64,000 bases of DNA, taken from the NCBI GenBank assembly GCA_035539215.1, contig DATLIX010000080.1:62001-126000 (forward strand), read 5' to 3'. Positions 1-7,685 of this stretch are shown piece by piece. Numbering within the stretch: the stretch's first letter is position 1; every line of letters starts with the position of its first letter. Made by a program: the position numbers and the translations under genes. This stretch comes from Dongia_B sp035539215. GTDB lineage: Bacteria > Pseudomonadota > Alphaproteobacteria > Dongiales > Dongiaceae. A model generated the notes under the pieces. That model was given only the letters and a program-made list of their open reading frames with translations. It made no database searches and was not told where the DNA came from.

Positions 1-237
1 AGCCTCGCTCTCGCTCATCAGCGCGCCCTTATTGGCAGGGAGCCAGGCGATCTTACCGTCGAGGTCGCGCGACTGCGTCAGCACCTTGCTGGTGCCGTCG
101 AGCAGGTTCAGCTTGACGATGATGGCGCCACCCCAGTTATCGCCGCGATGCAGGATGGCGGCGAAATTGCCGTCGCCGTTGCAGCGCCGGACGGTTGCCA
201 TGACAAGCACATCGGTGGGCAGCCGCGGCTCGGTCAT
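1..237 (-). CDS. DUF1491 family protein (3' end outside window)
   Basis: The first 79 residues of a minus-strand gene are visible; the rest lies beyond the window edge. The protein begins MTEPRLPTDVLVM and contains AAILHRGDNWGGAIIVK and LDGTSKVLTQSRDLDG, which resemble the DUF1491 family of small alphaproteobacterial proteins. The function of that family is not known. The start ATG at 235-237 is 82 nt from the end of the upstream ThDP-enzyme gene on the same strand, so the two may be co-transcribed. The family assignment is from pattern memory. Confidence 0.65.
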   Translation of the reverse strand, partial: MTEPRLPTDVLVMATVRRCNGDGNFAAILHRGDNWGGAIIVKLNLLDGTSKVLTQSRDLDGKIAWLPANKGALMSESEA

Positions 238-319
238 GCGTGCCGAAGCCGGTTTTTTCCTTCCCCCTTGAGGGGGAGGAAAGGGTGGAGGGGAGGAGAA
301 AAAGTGACGTCTTCCGCCA

Positions 320-2035
320 TTACGATTTCACCTGCTTCCCCTGCGCCTTCAGCGCCGCTTCGCGCATCTGCGTCAGCGTCAGACGGGGGGTAATGGCGTC
401 GGGGTCGATACGGACTTCCAGCAGAGCCGGCTTGCCGGCTTTTTCCGCGCGCTCGAAGGCCGGCGCGAAGTCTTCCGTCTTCTCGACCAGTTCGCCGTAT
501 GCGCCATAGGCGTGGGCCAGGGCGACGAAATCCGGATTGTGGAGTTCTGTGCCGGAAATGCGCGCCGGATAGGTCTTCTCCTGATGCATCCGGATGGTGC
601 CATACATGCCGTTATTGATGACGAGGAAGATGACATTGGCGCCGTATTGCACGGCGGTTGCCAGTTCCTGGCCGTTCATCATGAAGCAGCCGTCGCCGTT
701 GAAGGAAACCACCGTGCGCTTGGGTGCCGCCAGTTTGGCCGCCACCGCCGCCGGCACGCCATAGCCCATCGAGCCGTTGGTCGGCGCCAGTTGCGTGCGG
801 AAGGTCTTGTACTGATAGAAGCGATGCGCCCAGGTGGCATAATTGCCGGCGCCATTGGTGATGATCGTGTCGTCCGGCAGATGGCCACGCAGATATTGCA
901 TGATATCGCCCATCTGCACCGCACCCGGGACCGGGAAATGTTTCATGTTTTCGAGGTAGTCGGCGCGGGCGCTGGCGGTCCAGGCATCCCACGCGCTGTG
1001 ATGGATCTTGCCGAGCTTGGCGGCCATATGGGCGAATTGCGCCATGCCGCTATTGATCGGCAAGACCGCCTGGTAGACGCGGCCGAGCTCTTCCGGATCG
1101 GCATAGACATGCACCAGCGGCTGCTGCGGCACGGGGATGTCGAGCAGGGTATAGCCCGAAGTGGTCATCTCGCCGAGGCGGGCGCCGACCACGATCAGGC
1201 AATCGGTGGTCTTCACCCGTTCCGCCAGCTTCGGATTGATGCCGATACCGACATCGCCGACATAATTCGGCAGGCTGTTGTCATAAAGGTCCTGGCAGCG
1301 GAAGGAGCAGCCGACGGGCAGGTTGGCGGCTTCGGCGAAGGCGCGGATGTCGCGCACCGCAGCGAGGTCCCAGCCGCCGCCGCCGAGGATCATGAGGGGC
1401 CGCTTGGCCTTGGCGAGGCGCTCCTGGAGGTCGCTCATCTGTTCGGCGCTGGGGGCGCCGCGGCTGACCCGATAGGGTCCGGCGTCGCTGATGGCGACGC
1501 GGTCGGTCAGCATGTCTTCCGGCAGGGCCAGCACCACCGGACCGGGGCGGCCGTTGACCGCGCGATGGAAGGCCTGGCTGACATATTCCGGGATCCGCGC
1601 CGCGTCGTCGATCTGCGCCACCCATTTCGCCATCTGGCCGTACATGCGGCGGAAGTCGATTTCCTGGAAGGCTTCGCGCTCGACCTGGTCGCGGGCAACC
1701 TGGCCGATGAACAGGATCATCGGCGTCGAATCCTGGAAAGCGGTGTGGACGCCGACGGCGGCATTGGTGGCGCCCGGACCGCGGGTGACAAAGCAGATGC
1801 CGGGACGACCGGTCAGCTTGCCATAGGCCTCGGCCATATAGGCAGCGCCCCCTTCCTGGCGGCAGACCACCAGCTTCATCTGGTCGCGCTTGTCGTAGAA
1901 CGCGTCGAGGGCGGCGAGATAGCTTTCCCCCGGCACGCAGAAGGCCATCTCCACGCCGTGGATGGCCAATTGATCGATCAGGACCTGGCCCCCGCTGCGC
2001 AGATTGTCCCGGGTCGAAATGCTGCTGCTGCTCAT
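320..2035 (-). CDS. Thiamine diphosphate-binding enzyme, acetolactate-synthase-like
   Basis: The 571-residue protein has the three-domain layout of the IlvB/POX superfamily. The N-terminal pyrimidine-binding domain carries the CVPGESYLAALDAF segment with the glutamate that activates ThDP. A central nucleotide-binding-like domain follows. The C-terminal domain has the GDGCFMMNGQE...VINNGMYG ThDP/Mg signature at about residues 445-480. No regulatory ilvH-like gene is adjacent, so a catabolic or decarboxylating role is as likely as branched-chain amino acid synthesis. Substrate cannot be told from sequence. The start ATG follows a purine-rich stretch, and the next gene downstream is the DUF1491 gene. 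Confidence 0.85.
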   Translation of the reverse strand: MSSSSISTRDNLRSGGQVLIDQLAIHGVEMAFCVPGESYLAALDAFYDKRDQMKLVVCRQEGGAAYMAEAYGKLTGRPGICFVTRGPGATNAAVGVHTAFQDSTPMILFIGQVARDQVEREAFQEIDFRRMYGQMAKWVAQIDDAARIPEYVSQAFHRAVNGRPGPVVLALPEDMLTDRVAISDAGPYRVSRGAPSAEQMSDLQERLAKAKRPLMILGGGGWDLAAVRDIRAFAEAANLPVGCSFRCQDLYDNSLPNYVGDVGIGINPKLAERVKTTDCLIVVGARLGEMTTSGYTLLDIPVPQQPLVHVYADPEELGRVYQAVLPINSGMAQFAHMAAKLGKIHHSAWDAWTASARADYLENMKHFPVPGAVQMGDIMQYLRGHLPDDTIITNGAGNYATWAHRFYQYKTFRTQLAPTNGSMGYGVPAAVAAKLAAPKRTVVSFNGDGCFMMNGQELATAVQYGANVIFLVINNGMYGTIRMHQEKTYPARISGTELHNPDFVALAHAYGAYGELVEKTEDFAPAFERAEKAGKPALLEVRIDPDAITPRLTLTQMREAALKAQGKQVKS

Positions 2036-2647
2036 GGTATCGCCGCTTTCCTTGCTGGCTGAAGTTCACGGCCTTCTTGCTAGCCCAGGGGCGGGGGCGA
2101 GGCAAGCTGCCCGGCCATGCAGCCCGTGCAAGCGGCTAGGCAACGGGCAGATTGCCGGGGGAAGGCAGGCGAAAAGCGGTTTTGCATGACCCGCCGCATG
2201 CGGCAGAGGAGATCCATGTCGCGTGCAGCCGTGCCGCTTGCCGGGCGATCCGCGCGGGCGCGAATTTTGATACCGCTTGCATAACTCGCTGCGACAAGCG
2301 CACAGGTTTATGGCAGAATGCCGCCGCTCCATGACATGGAATCGTCACCATCAGGGTCGATACCGGTCGGAAGGGCAAGGGGAGAAAAAGCGGCGCAATC
2401 GGTGGCGAAACAGCCATCGCAAGATCAGGTCATCAGGAGCGATCGGCGGAAAATCGACCCGTCCCGGCAGCTCCCGCAAGACTTGGAACCGCTTCGAATG
2501 AGCGTCCGAGAACCAGGCGAATTCCCGATGCGATGCATCCCGCAAAGCATCCCGGATGTAGTTGAGGGTGGGGACGTGGATGGATGACCCGGGGGACGGT
2601 TCATCGCCAATGTATAGTCAATGCTTAAAGGGAGGTTCGTCATTATC
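2036..2647. other. 612-base gene-poor region
   Basis: No convincing gene is present between the divergent ThDP-enzyme and Lys/Ala-rich-protein genes. One minus-strand frame, from about 2616 down to the stop at 2351, reads like protein (for example RDALRDASHREFAWFSDAH and LPGRVDFPPIAPDDLILRW). It has no ATG near its beginning and no recognisable family, so it may be a remnant or chance. The rest should hold the promoters of both flanking genes. Confidence 0.4.
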
Positions 2648-3127
2648 ATGCCCGATACACCAGATCAGCCGACCGAGCCGACAGCCGCGACACCAGCCGT
2701 AGCACCGGCACCGGTGGCGCCAGCCGTGCCGGTTGCCGCACCCGTCGCTGCGCCTGTTGCCAGCACGCCGCCGGCGCCGCCCGCTCCGGCCGTCACGCCG
2801 GTTGCGGCCGCGGCCAGCAAGAAGCCGGCCGCCAAGAAGAAATCCGCCAAGAAGAAAGCTGCGAAGAAGGCTGCCAAGAAACCGGCGGCCAAGAAGGCAG
2901 CTAAAAAAGCCGTGAAGAAGGCCGCCAAAAAGGCGGCCAAGAAGCCGGCGGCAAAGAAGAAAGCGGCGAAGAAACCCGCCGCCAAGAAGAAGGCCGCGAA
3001 GAAGCCCGCGGCCAAGAAGAAAGGCGCCAAGAAGACTGTCAAGAAAGCGGCCAAGAAGGCTGTGAAGAAGGTGGCCAAGAAGGCAGCCAAGAAGAAATCG
3101 GCGAAGAAAGCTGCCAAGAGGAGATAA
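2648..3127 (+). CDS. Lysine/alanine-rich histone H1-like protein
   Basis: The 159-residue protein has two low-complexity halves. About 45 residues rich in Pro, Ala and Val are followed by about 110 residues built from KKPAAKK, KKAAKK and KSAKK repeats, giving an extreme positive charge. This composition matches bacterial H1-like or AlgP-like nucleoid-associated proteins, which bind DNA non-specifically through the basic tail. The start at 2648 is preferred over the in-frame ATG at 2621 because an AGGGAGG ribosome site lies at 2629-2635. A strong terminator follows 60 nt after the stop. The function is inferred from composition only. Confidence 0.75.
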   Translation: MPDTPDQPTEPTAATPAVAPAPVAPAVPVAAPVAAPVASTPPAPPAPAVTPVAAAASKKPAAKKKSAKKKAAKKAAKKPAAKKAAKKAVKKAAKKAAKKPAAKKKAAKKPAAKKKAAKKPAAKKKGAKKTVKKAAKKAVKKVAKKAAKKKSAKKAAKRR

Positions 3128-3187
3128 GACTGAACCGGCGCCTCCGGACACCGGCCGGGCCGCGCGGGATCAGTCCAGGAACTGGAG

Positions 3188-3211
3188 CCCCTCCCATCGC
3201 GGGAGGGGTTT
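3188..3211 (+). terminator. Rho-independent terminator
   Basis: A perfect 8-bp stem, CCCCTCCC (3188-3195) and GGGAGGGG (3201-3208), with loop ATCGC is followed directly by TTTTCATTT. It sits 60 nt after the stop of the Lys/Ala-rich gene. Confidence 0.9.
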
Positions 3212-3311
3212 TCATTTGTCCGGCTCTCTCTTCCGGACCATCCCCGCCGGCCGCGCGATCGGCGGACTGAGCCGCAATCCGGCTCTATTCAATATGATAG
3301 AGGGGGATTCA

Positions 3312-3349
3312 CGTTTTAAGTGGAAGCCAATCCGCATCCCCTTAAAACG
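3312..3349. repeat. Inverted repeat near the phosphoesterase stop
   Basis: CGTTTTAAG (3312-3320) is repeated in inverted form as CTTAAAACG (3341-3349) around a 20-nt loop, about 10 nt beyond the stop of the minus-strand phosphoesterase gene. The adjoining GATCGCGCTCTA also occurs inverted at about 51352-51363. It could be a dispersed intergenic element or a weak terminator. Confidence 0.35.
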
Positions 3350-3357
3350 ATCGCGCT

Positions 3358-4257
3358 CTAATCCAGCTCGACCCAGATCGGCTGATGGTCGGAGGCGATG
3401 GCGGCGTCGTCGATCCAGGCGTTCTTGAGGCGCCGCGCCATGGTCTCCGGCAGGAAGCAGTAATCGAGGCGTTGATCCCAGTCGGCGCCCTGGGCGGCAT
3501 TTGCCCGATAGGTGACGCCGTCCTCAAGGTCGTGACCGGCGGCGACCCAGCTGTCGATGAACCGCAGCCGTTCCGATCCCGGTTCTGCCGCGCCGGCTTC
3601 GGATAGCAGCGTGCCGAGCAGCAGGGTGGCGTATTCCATCGACCGTGGTTCGGCATTGAAATCGCCCAGCAGGATAGCCTCGGTCGGCATGGGCGGCGGC
3701 GGCACATCGGTCTGCCAGTGCCGGGCGTTGGCCTCGCTGCCGTTCCAGATCGATCCTTCCGTCGCGGTATTATGGAGCAGGTTCATCAGATGGCGAATCT
3801 GCGCCAGGCGTTCGCTGCAGGCAGCGTCGCTCAGATGGATATTGAACAGCCGCAAGGGGCCGTCCGGCGTCGCGATCACCGTTTCCAGGGCGCCGGTCAC
3901 CAGGTTGAAGCGCGCGCCGGTATCGATCTTGGGAAAGGTGTGGCAGCGGGCGGCGACGATCGGCCAGCGGCTGATCGTCATCTGCCCGATCTGACGGCGG
4001 CGATTGACCACCCGGCCGGAGGCGGCGTAGCGATAGCTGGCATCGGCGTCGAATTGCGCGCCATAGACGCAATAGCGCTCAGCCAGGGTCTTTTCGATCA
4101 GATCCGGCTGGTCGGTCATGCCGCTGCGCCGCCAGTTCCGCTCCACCTCCTGCAGGCAGATGATATCCGCCCGGTGCACCGTTGCCAGGCTGCGGGCGAG
4201 ATCGTATTCCCCGTCCGCGCCGAGGGAATACTGAATGTTATAGCTGACGAGACGCAT
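3358..4257 (-). CDS. Endonuclease/exonuclease/phosphatase-fold hydrolase
   Basis: This 299-residue protein opens with MRLVSYNIQYSLG and IICLQEVERNW, giving the Asn and Glu metal ligands of the EEP (DNase I-like) superfamily. LLGDFNAEP supplies the catalytic Asp/Asn near residue 195, and the C-terminal SDHQPIWVEL supplies the terminal Asp-His pair. Members hydrolyse phosphodiesters in nucleic acids, inositol phosphates or sphingomyelin; the substrate here cannot be assigned. No signal peptide is visible. The gene starts 18 nt downstream of the TetR gene on the same strand, so the two are probably one transcript under the TetR operator. Confidence 0.8.
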   Translation of the reverse strand: MRLVSYNIQYSLGADGEYDLARSLATVHRADIICLQEVERNWRRSGMTDQPDLIEKTLAERYCVYGAQFDADASYRYAASGRVVNRRRQIGQMTISRWPIVAARCHTFPKIDTGARFNLVTGALETVIATPDGPLRLFNIHLSDAACSERLAQIRHLMNLLHNTATEGSIWNGSEANARHWQTDVPPPPMPTEAILLGDFNAEPRSMEYATLLLGTLLSEAGAAEPGSERLRFIDSWVAAGHDLEDGVTYRANAAQGADWDQRLDYCFLPETMARRLKNAWIDDAAIASDHQPIWVELD

Positions 4258-4275
4258 GGCGGCCTGGATGTCGTC

Positions 4276-5046
4276 TCAGCGCGGGCCGCGGTCGGTGAAA
4301 TGGCGGGGAAAGAAAAGCGCCAACTGGCTGCTGGCGACGCGGCGGGCCTCCTTGATCGACAGCGGGGTCGCCGTCGCCGTCAGGTCCATCCACAACCCAC
4401 CGAGGGAACTGTCGATCAGGCGGGCGATGACATGCGGGTCATGGCCGTCATAGCCGCCGTCCTTGACGATGCGGGTGCAGAGATCGGTGGTCAGCTTGAG
4501 GAAGTGCCGGGTCTGCGTCCCGAACAATTCGGTATAGGGCTTGCGCGCATTGGTTTCCGACCAGAAAGCCTTCCAGGCCGCCAGGTAGCGCGGCGTCAGC
4601 AGGCGCGGTTCGAACTCGGCCTGGACCAGATTCCACAGCAGGTCCTCGGCGCGTTCGCCGATACCGATCTGGCTCGCATAGAGGACGCCGAAATATTCGG
4701 TTCCCATCCATTTCAGGACCTCGAGCAGCAGGCGTTCCTTGCTCTTGAAATGCACGATGATGAGCGCGGTGGAGACACCCGCCGCTCTCGCCACTTCGTT
4801 GAGGGTGGTGCCGGCATAGCCCCGCGTCGCCAGTACATCGATCGTTGCCTGAACCAATTCCTGCTTGCGGTCGAGCGGATTCTTGCGGCTGCGGCTTTTG
4901 GGTGCCGTCGCCATCCTTGAGGTGCCGGCGGGCTTGGCTGCGCCCGTTGGCTTGGAGCCGACGGTGGACCTGGATGCAGCACCGCCGCTTTCCGGCTTGC
5001 GCTGTCGCGCGGATGGCTTTTTCGCTCGCAACGTCTTTTCCGCCAT
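4276..5046 (-). CDS. TetR-family transcriptional regulator, BetI-type
   Basis: This 256-residue regulator has an unusual basic Ser/Ala/Lys-rich N-terminal tail of about 50 residues. The HTH follows (ATRGYAGTTLNEVARAAGVS...IIVHFKSKERLL), then a BetI-like C-terminal ligand domain (WKAFWSE...LIDSSLGGLWMDL). The start at 5046 is supported by GAAGG five bases upstream; an internal ATG at 4914 has no well-spaced site. A palindromic operator lies 18 nt upstream and a second copy lies 130-150 nt before the divergent ABC-importer gene. This suggests autoregulation plus control of amino-acid uptake. The ligand is unknown. Confidence 0.85.
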   Translation of the reverse strand: MAEKTLRAKKPSARQRKPESGGAASRSTVGSKPTGAAKPAGTSRMATAPKSRSRKNPLDRKQELVQATIDVLATRGYAGTTLNEVARAAGVSTALIIVHFKSKERLLLEVLKWMGTEYFGVLYASQIGIGERAEDLLWNLVQAEFEPRLLTPRYLAAWKAFWSETNARKPYTELFGTQTRHFLKLTTDLCTRIVKDGGYDGHDPHVIARLIDSSLGGLWMDLTATATPLSIKEARRVASSQLALFFPRHFTDRGPR

Positions 5047-5063
5047 CTCGACCTTCGCATTCT

Positions 5064-5085
5064 ATAATAACTGATCGTTTATTAT
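5064..5085. promoter_or_regulatory. Palindromic operator 1 of the BetI-type regulator
   Basis: ATAATAA-N8-TTATTAT forms a 22-bp near-palindrome with GATC at its centre, 18 nt upstream of the TetR start. Its sequence matches operator 2 (5175-5196, read on the opposite strand) at 18 of 22 positions. Confidence 0.7.
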
Positions 5086-5174
5086 CGTGACATTCCGATG
5101 ATGGCGCGGCAACCACAAATTCACCGTTACGTGCCGTATAATTGAAAACGTAACAGGAATCGCAATTGACTTCA

Positions 5175-5196
5175 TTACTAAACTATCAGTTATTAA
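5175..5196. promoter_or_regulatory. Palindromic operator 2 of the BetI-type regulator
   Basis: The reverse complement reads TTAATAACTGAT followed by AGTTTAGTAA and aligns with operator 1 at 18 of 22 positions. It lies about 130 nt upstream of the ABC substrate-binding-protein start, on the promoter side of the divergent region. Confidence 0.65.
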
Positions 5197-5324
5197 CGGC
5201 GAGGACAAATTCGGAAGGCCCGAAGGGGATGGGGATCCCCTGCCGTTGCCGACCTCGAATGCCCGCCGCATGTCGCCATCTTTCGCCTTTCGTCTGCGTT
5301 ACATCCGATATCTGGGGAGGATCC

Positions 5325-6131
5325 ATGACACGCCTGAAATCGCTCTGCTTGAAGTCGTTCGGCTTTGCACTGCTTGTCCTTGCCGCCGGCGCCTCGCCGT
5401 CCCTGGCAGACAAGCTGAAACTGACCGTAGCCGTCGAGGGCGCCTATCCGCCCTATAACGAAGTCGGTCCGGACGGCACCCTGCAGGGTTTCGACGTCGA
5501 TTTCGCCAAGGAGATCTGCAAGAAGATCGACGCCGATTGCGATTTCGTGAAGCAGGATTGGGATGGCATGATCCCCGGGCTGCTCGCCAACAAATACGAC
5601 GTCATCATTTCCTCGATGGGCATCCTGCCGGAACGCGAGGAGAAGATCGATTTCACCATTCCCTATTACCAGGCGCCCACGGCGTTGGTGGCGTTCAAAT
5701 CGGCCGGGGTGAAGGCAGGCGCGGATGGCTATCCCGATCCGGACAGCCTGGCCGGCAAGAAGATCGGCGTGCAACGCGCCACCGCCTATGAAAGCTGGGC
5801 GCGCGACAAATGGCCGAAGGCCGAGGTCGTGGTCTATGACAGCTCGCAGAGCGCCGATCTCGATATGCAGAGCCATCGCCTGGATGCCCGCTTCGACGAT
5901 TACGTCCTGCTGAGCGATGGCATCATGAAGACCAACGGCGATCAGTATGAGCGGATCGGCAAGATCTATACCGAGGCCGCCATGGGCTCGAAGGGCGAGG
6001 GCATCGCCCTGCGCAAGGGCAACGACAGCCTGCGGGACGCCATCAGCAAGGCGATCCTCGCCATGCGCGCCGACGGCACCTATAAGTCGATCAATGACAA
6101 ATATTTCGACTTCGACATCTACGGCCAGTAA
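5325..6131 (+). CDS. Polar amino-acid ABC transporter, periplasmic binding protein
   Basis: The 268-residue protein has a Sec signal peptide ending at about residue 28 (LLVLAAGASPSLA) and a family 3 solute-binding domain. The N-terminal LTVAVEGAYPPYNEV, GFDVDFAKEIC and IISSMGILPEREEKIDFTIPYY segments match HisJ/ArgT-type lysine/arginine/ornithine/histidine binders. A cysteine pair in EICKKIDADC matches the position of the conserved disulfide in that group. The start at 5325 follows GGGGAGG. An in-frame upstream ATG at 5166 would bury the signal peptide. It is the first gene of an operon with two permeases, and a hairpin separates it from them. Confidence 0.88.
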   Translation: MTRLKSLCLKSFGFALLVLAAGASPSLADKLKLTVAVEGAYPPYNEVGPDGTLQGFDVDFAKEICKKIDADCDFVKQDWDGMIPGLLANKYDVIISSMGILPEREEKIDFTIPYYQAPTALVAFKSAGVKAGADGYPDPDSLAGKKIGVQRATAYESWARDKWPKAEVVVYDSSQSADLDMQSHRLDARFDDYVLLSDGIMKTNGDQYERIGKIYTEAAMGSKGEGIALRKGNDSLRDAISKAILAMRADGTYKSINDKYFDFDIYGQ

Positions 6132-6151
6132 ACACGGCCACTGACCAAGCA

Positions 6152-6182
6152 GCGGGCCTGCGGCATGATGCCGGAGGCCCGC
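6152..6182 (+). promoter_or_regulatory. Intercistronic stem-loop after the binding-protein gene
   Basis: GCGGGCCT and AGGCCCGC enclose an inner CGGCAT/ATGCCG repeat, so the transcript can form one long GC-rich hairpin. It has no U-run. Such hairpins between hisJ-type and hisQ-type genes elsewhere stabilise the upstream message and raise binding-protein yield; that role is inferred here. Confidence 0.6.
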
Positions 6183-6211
6183 GCGCAAGCCGGCGCAAGG
6201 GAGGCCTGACG

Positions 6212-6928
6212 CTGCCCGCCTTTCTCGATCTCACTTTTCTCGATCTCAACGGCTATGGCCACCTGCTCCTGAGCGGCGCCTGGATGAGCATCGCCGTCGG
6301 CCTGGCGGCCATGCTGGTCGCGCTGGCACTCGGCATGCTGGCCGCCTTGGCGAAACTCTCGGGTCACCGGCTGTTGCGGCGCTTGGCCGCCGCTTACACG
6401 GTCATTATCCGTGGCGTGCCGGAACTGGTGCTGATGCTGCTGATCTATTATGGCGGCACCACCCTGTTGCAGAATCTGATCGCGCTGTTCGGCAAGGCGG
6501 TTCGGGTCGACATCAACGCGTTTGCGGCCGGGACGCTGGTGCTCGGCTTCGTTTACGGCGCCTATGCGACGGAGATCTTTCGTGGCGCCTTCCTGGCCGT
6601 GCCGCGCGGCCAGATCGAGGCCGGATTTGCCTTCGGCATGACGCGGCGGCGGGTATTCTGGCGCATCCATCTGCCGCAGGCCTGGCGCTTCGCCCTGCCG
6701 GGGCTCGGCAATCTGTGGCTTACCTTGCTGAAGGCAACCTCGATCACCTCGGTTATCGGTTTGACCGAGCTGGCGCGGCAGGCCTATCTGATCATGCCGG
6801 TCAGCCGGAAGCCGTTCGTGACCTTCTTTCTCGCCTCGTTGCTCTATCTCGCCATGACGGCGGTGTCGGATCTGCTGCGGATGTATTTCGCCCGCCGCGC
6901 CGCCGCCGGCGTCCGGCTGGCAGGGTGA
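6212..6928 (+). CDS. Polar amino-acid ABC transporter permease, HisQ-like (CTG start)
   Basis: This inner-membrane permease has about five membrane segments and the EAA loop (GQIEAGFAFGMTRRRVFWRI...LP) that contacts the ATPase. The first ATG (6284) lies inside the first membrane region and has no ribosome site. The reading frame continues upstream with hydrophobic sequence typical of the HisQ N-terminus (AFLDL...GYGHLLLSGAW). AAGGGAGG at 6197-6204 is spaced seven bases from a CTG at 6212, so a CTG start giving 238 residues is preferred. HisQ proteins are of similar length. The CTG choice is an inference. Confidence 0.75.
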   Translation: MPAFLDLTFLDLNGYGHLLLSGAWMSIAVGLAAMLVALALGMLAALAKLSGHRLLRRLAAAYTVIIRGVPELVLMLLIYYGGTTLLQNLIALFGKAVRVDINAFAAGTLVLGFVYGAYATEIFRGAFLAVPRGQIEAGFAFGMTRRRVFWRIHLPQAWRFALPGLGNLWLTLLKATSITSVIGLTELARQAYLIMPVSRKPFVTFFLASLLYLAMTAVSDLLRMYFARRAAAGVRLAG

Positions 6929-6935
6929 GGCGGCG

Positions 6936-7670
6936 ATGTTCGGCGGCGTCGATTTCGCTCTCATCTGGCGCAGCGCCCCCGATCTGCTGCATGGCTTGTC
7001 GGTGACCCTGCAACTGACCGTTCTGACGGTGCTCGGCGGCATCCTCCTGTCGGTGCCGCTCGGTATCCTGCGGGCATCGCGCTATCGCATCGCTTCGGCC
7101 GCGATCTGGGCCTATACCTATTTCTTCCGCGGCACGCCGATGCTGATCCAGCTCTATCTGATCTATTTCGGCCTCGGCCAATTCGCGGCGATCCGCGACT
7201 CCTTCGTCTGGCCGGTCCTGAGCCAGGCCTATTGGTGCTGCCTGCTAACCTTCACCCTGAACACGGCCGCCTATACGATCGAGATCGTCGCCGGCGCCAT
7301 TCGCAACGTGCCCTGTGCCGATATCGAGACCGCCAAGGCGCTTGGCATGTCGCGCTGCACCAGGCTGCGGCGCATCACCCTGCCGGTCGCTTGCCGCATC
7401 GTGCTGCCGGCCTATACCAATGAAGTGATCTTCATCCTGCAATCGTCGTCGCTCGCCAGCATCGTCACCGTCCTGGACCTGACCGGCATCGCGCGCACCA
7501 TCATCGCCCGCACCTTCGCGACCTATGAGTTCTTCATCACCATCGGCCTCATCTATCTGGCGCTGACCTATCTGATGCTCTGGGGCTTCAACCGTCTGGA
7601 AAAGCGCTGGTATCGCCATCTCGGCCAGATGCCGATGGCGGCGCGCGATGCCGAACTGGCGTTGCGCTAG
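6936..7670 (+). CDS. Polar amino-acid ABC transporter permease, HisM-like
   Basis: The 244-residue second permease of the importer has the N-terminal amphipathic TLQLTVLTVLGG pattern and five membrane segments. Its EAA loop reads ADIETAKALGMSRCTRLRRITLP, as in HisM/GlnP-type permeases. It begins seven bases after the HisQ-like stop and should pair with it as a heterodimer. No ATP-binding subunit follows; the operon ends here against a converging amidase gene. The transporter therefore needs an ATPase encoded elsewhere. Confidence 0.85.
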   Translation: MFGGVDFALIWRSAPDLLHGLSVTLQLTVLTVLGGILLSVPLGILRASRYRIASAAIWAYTYFFRGTPMLIQLYLIYFGLGQFAAIRDSFVWPVLSQAYWCCLLTFTLNTAAYTIEIVAGAIRNVPCADIETAKALGMSRCTRLRRITLPVACRIVLPAYTNEVIFILQSSSLASIVTVLDLTGIARTIIARTFATYEFFITIGLIYLALTYLMLWGFNRLEKRWYRHLGQMPMAARDAELALR

Positions 7671-7685
7671 AGACGGGCAGCCCTC

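Noticed and set aside
253..285. CCCCC-TTGA-GGGGG hairpin between the ThDP-enzyme and DUF1491 genes as a terminator
   Set aside because: There is no T-run on the 3' side of the stem on either strand, and the two genes may be co-transcribed.
512..2062. Long plus-strand open frame (516 codons) antisense to the ThDP-enzyme gene
   Set aside because: It is His/Gly/Asp-rich antisense sequence as expected opposite a GC-rich gene; the minus strand encodes a clear family protein.
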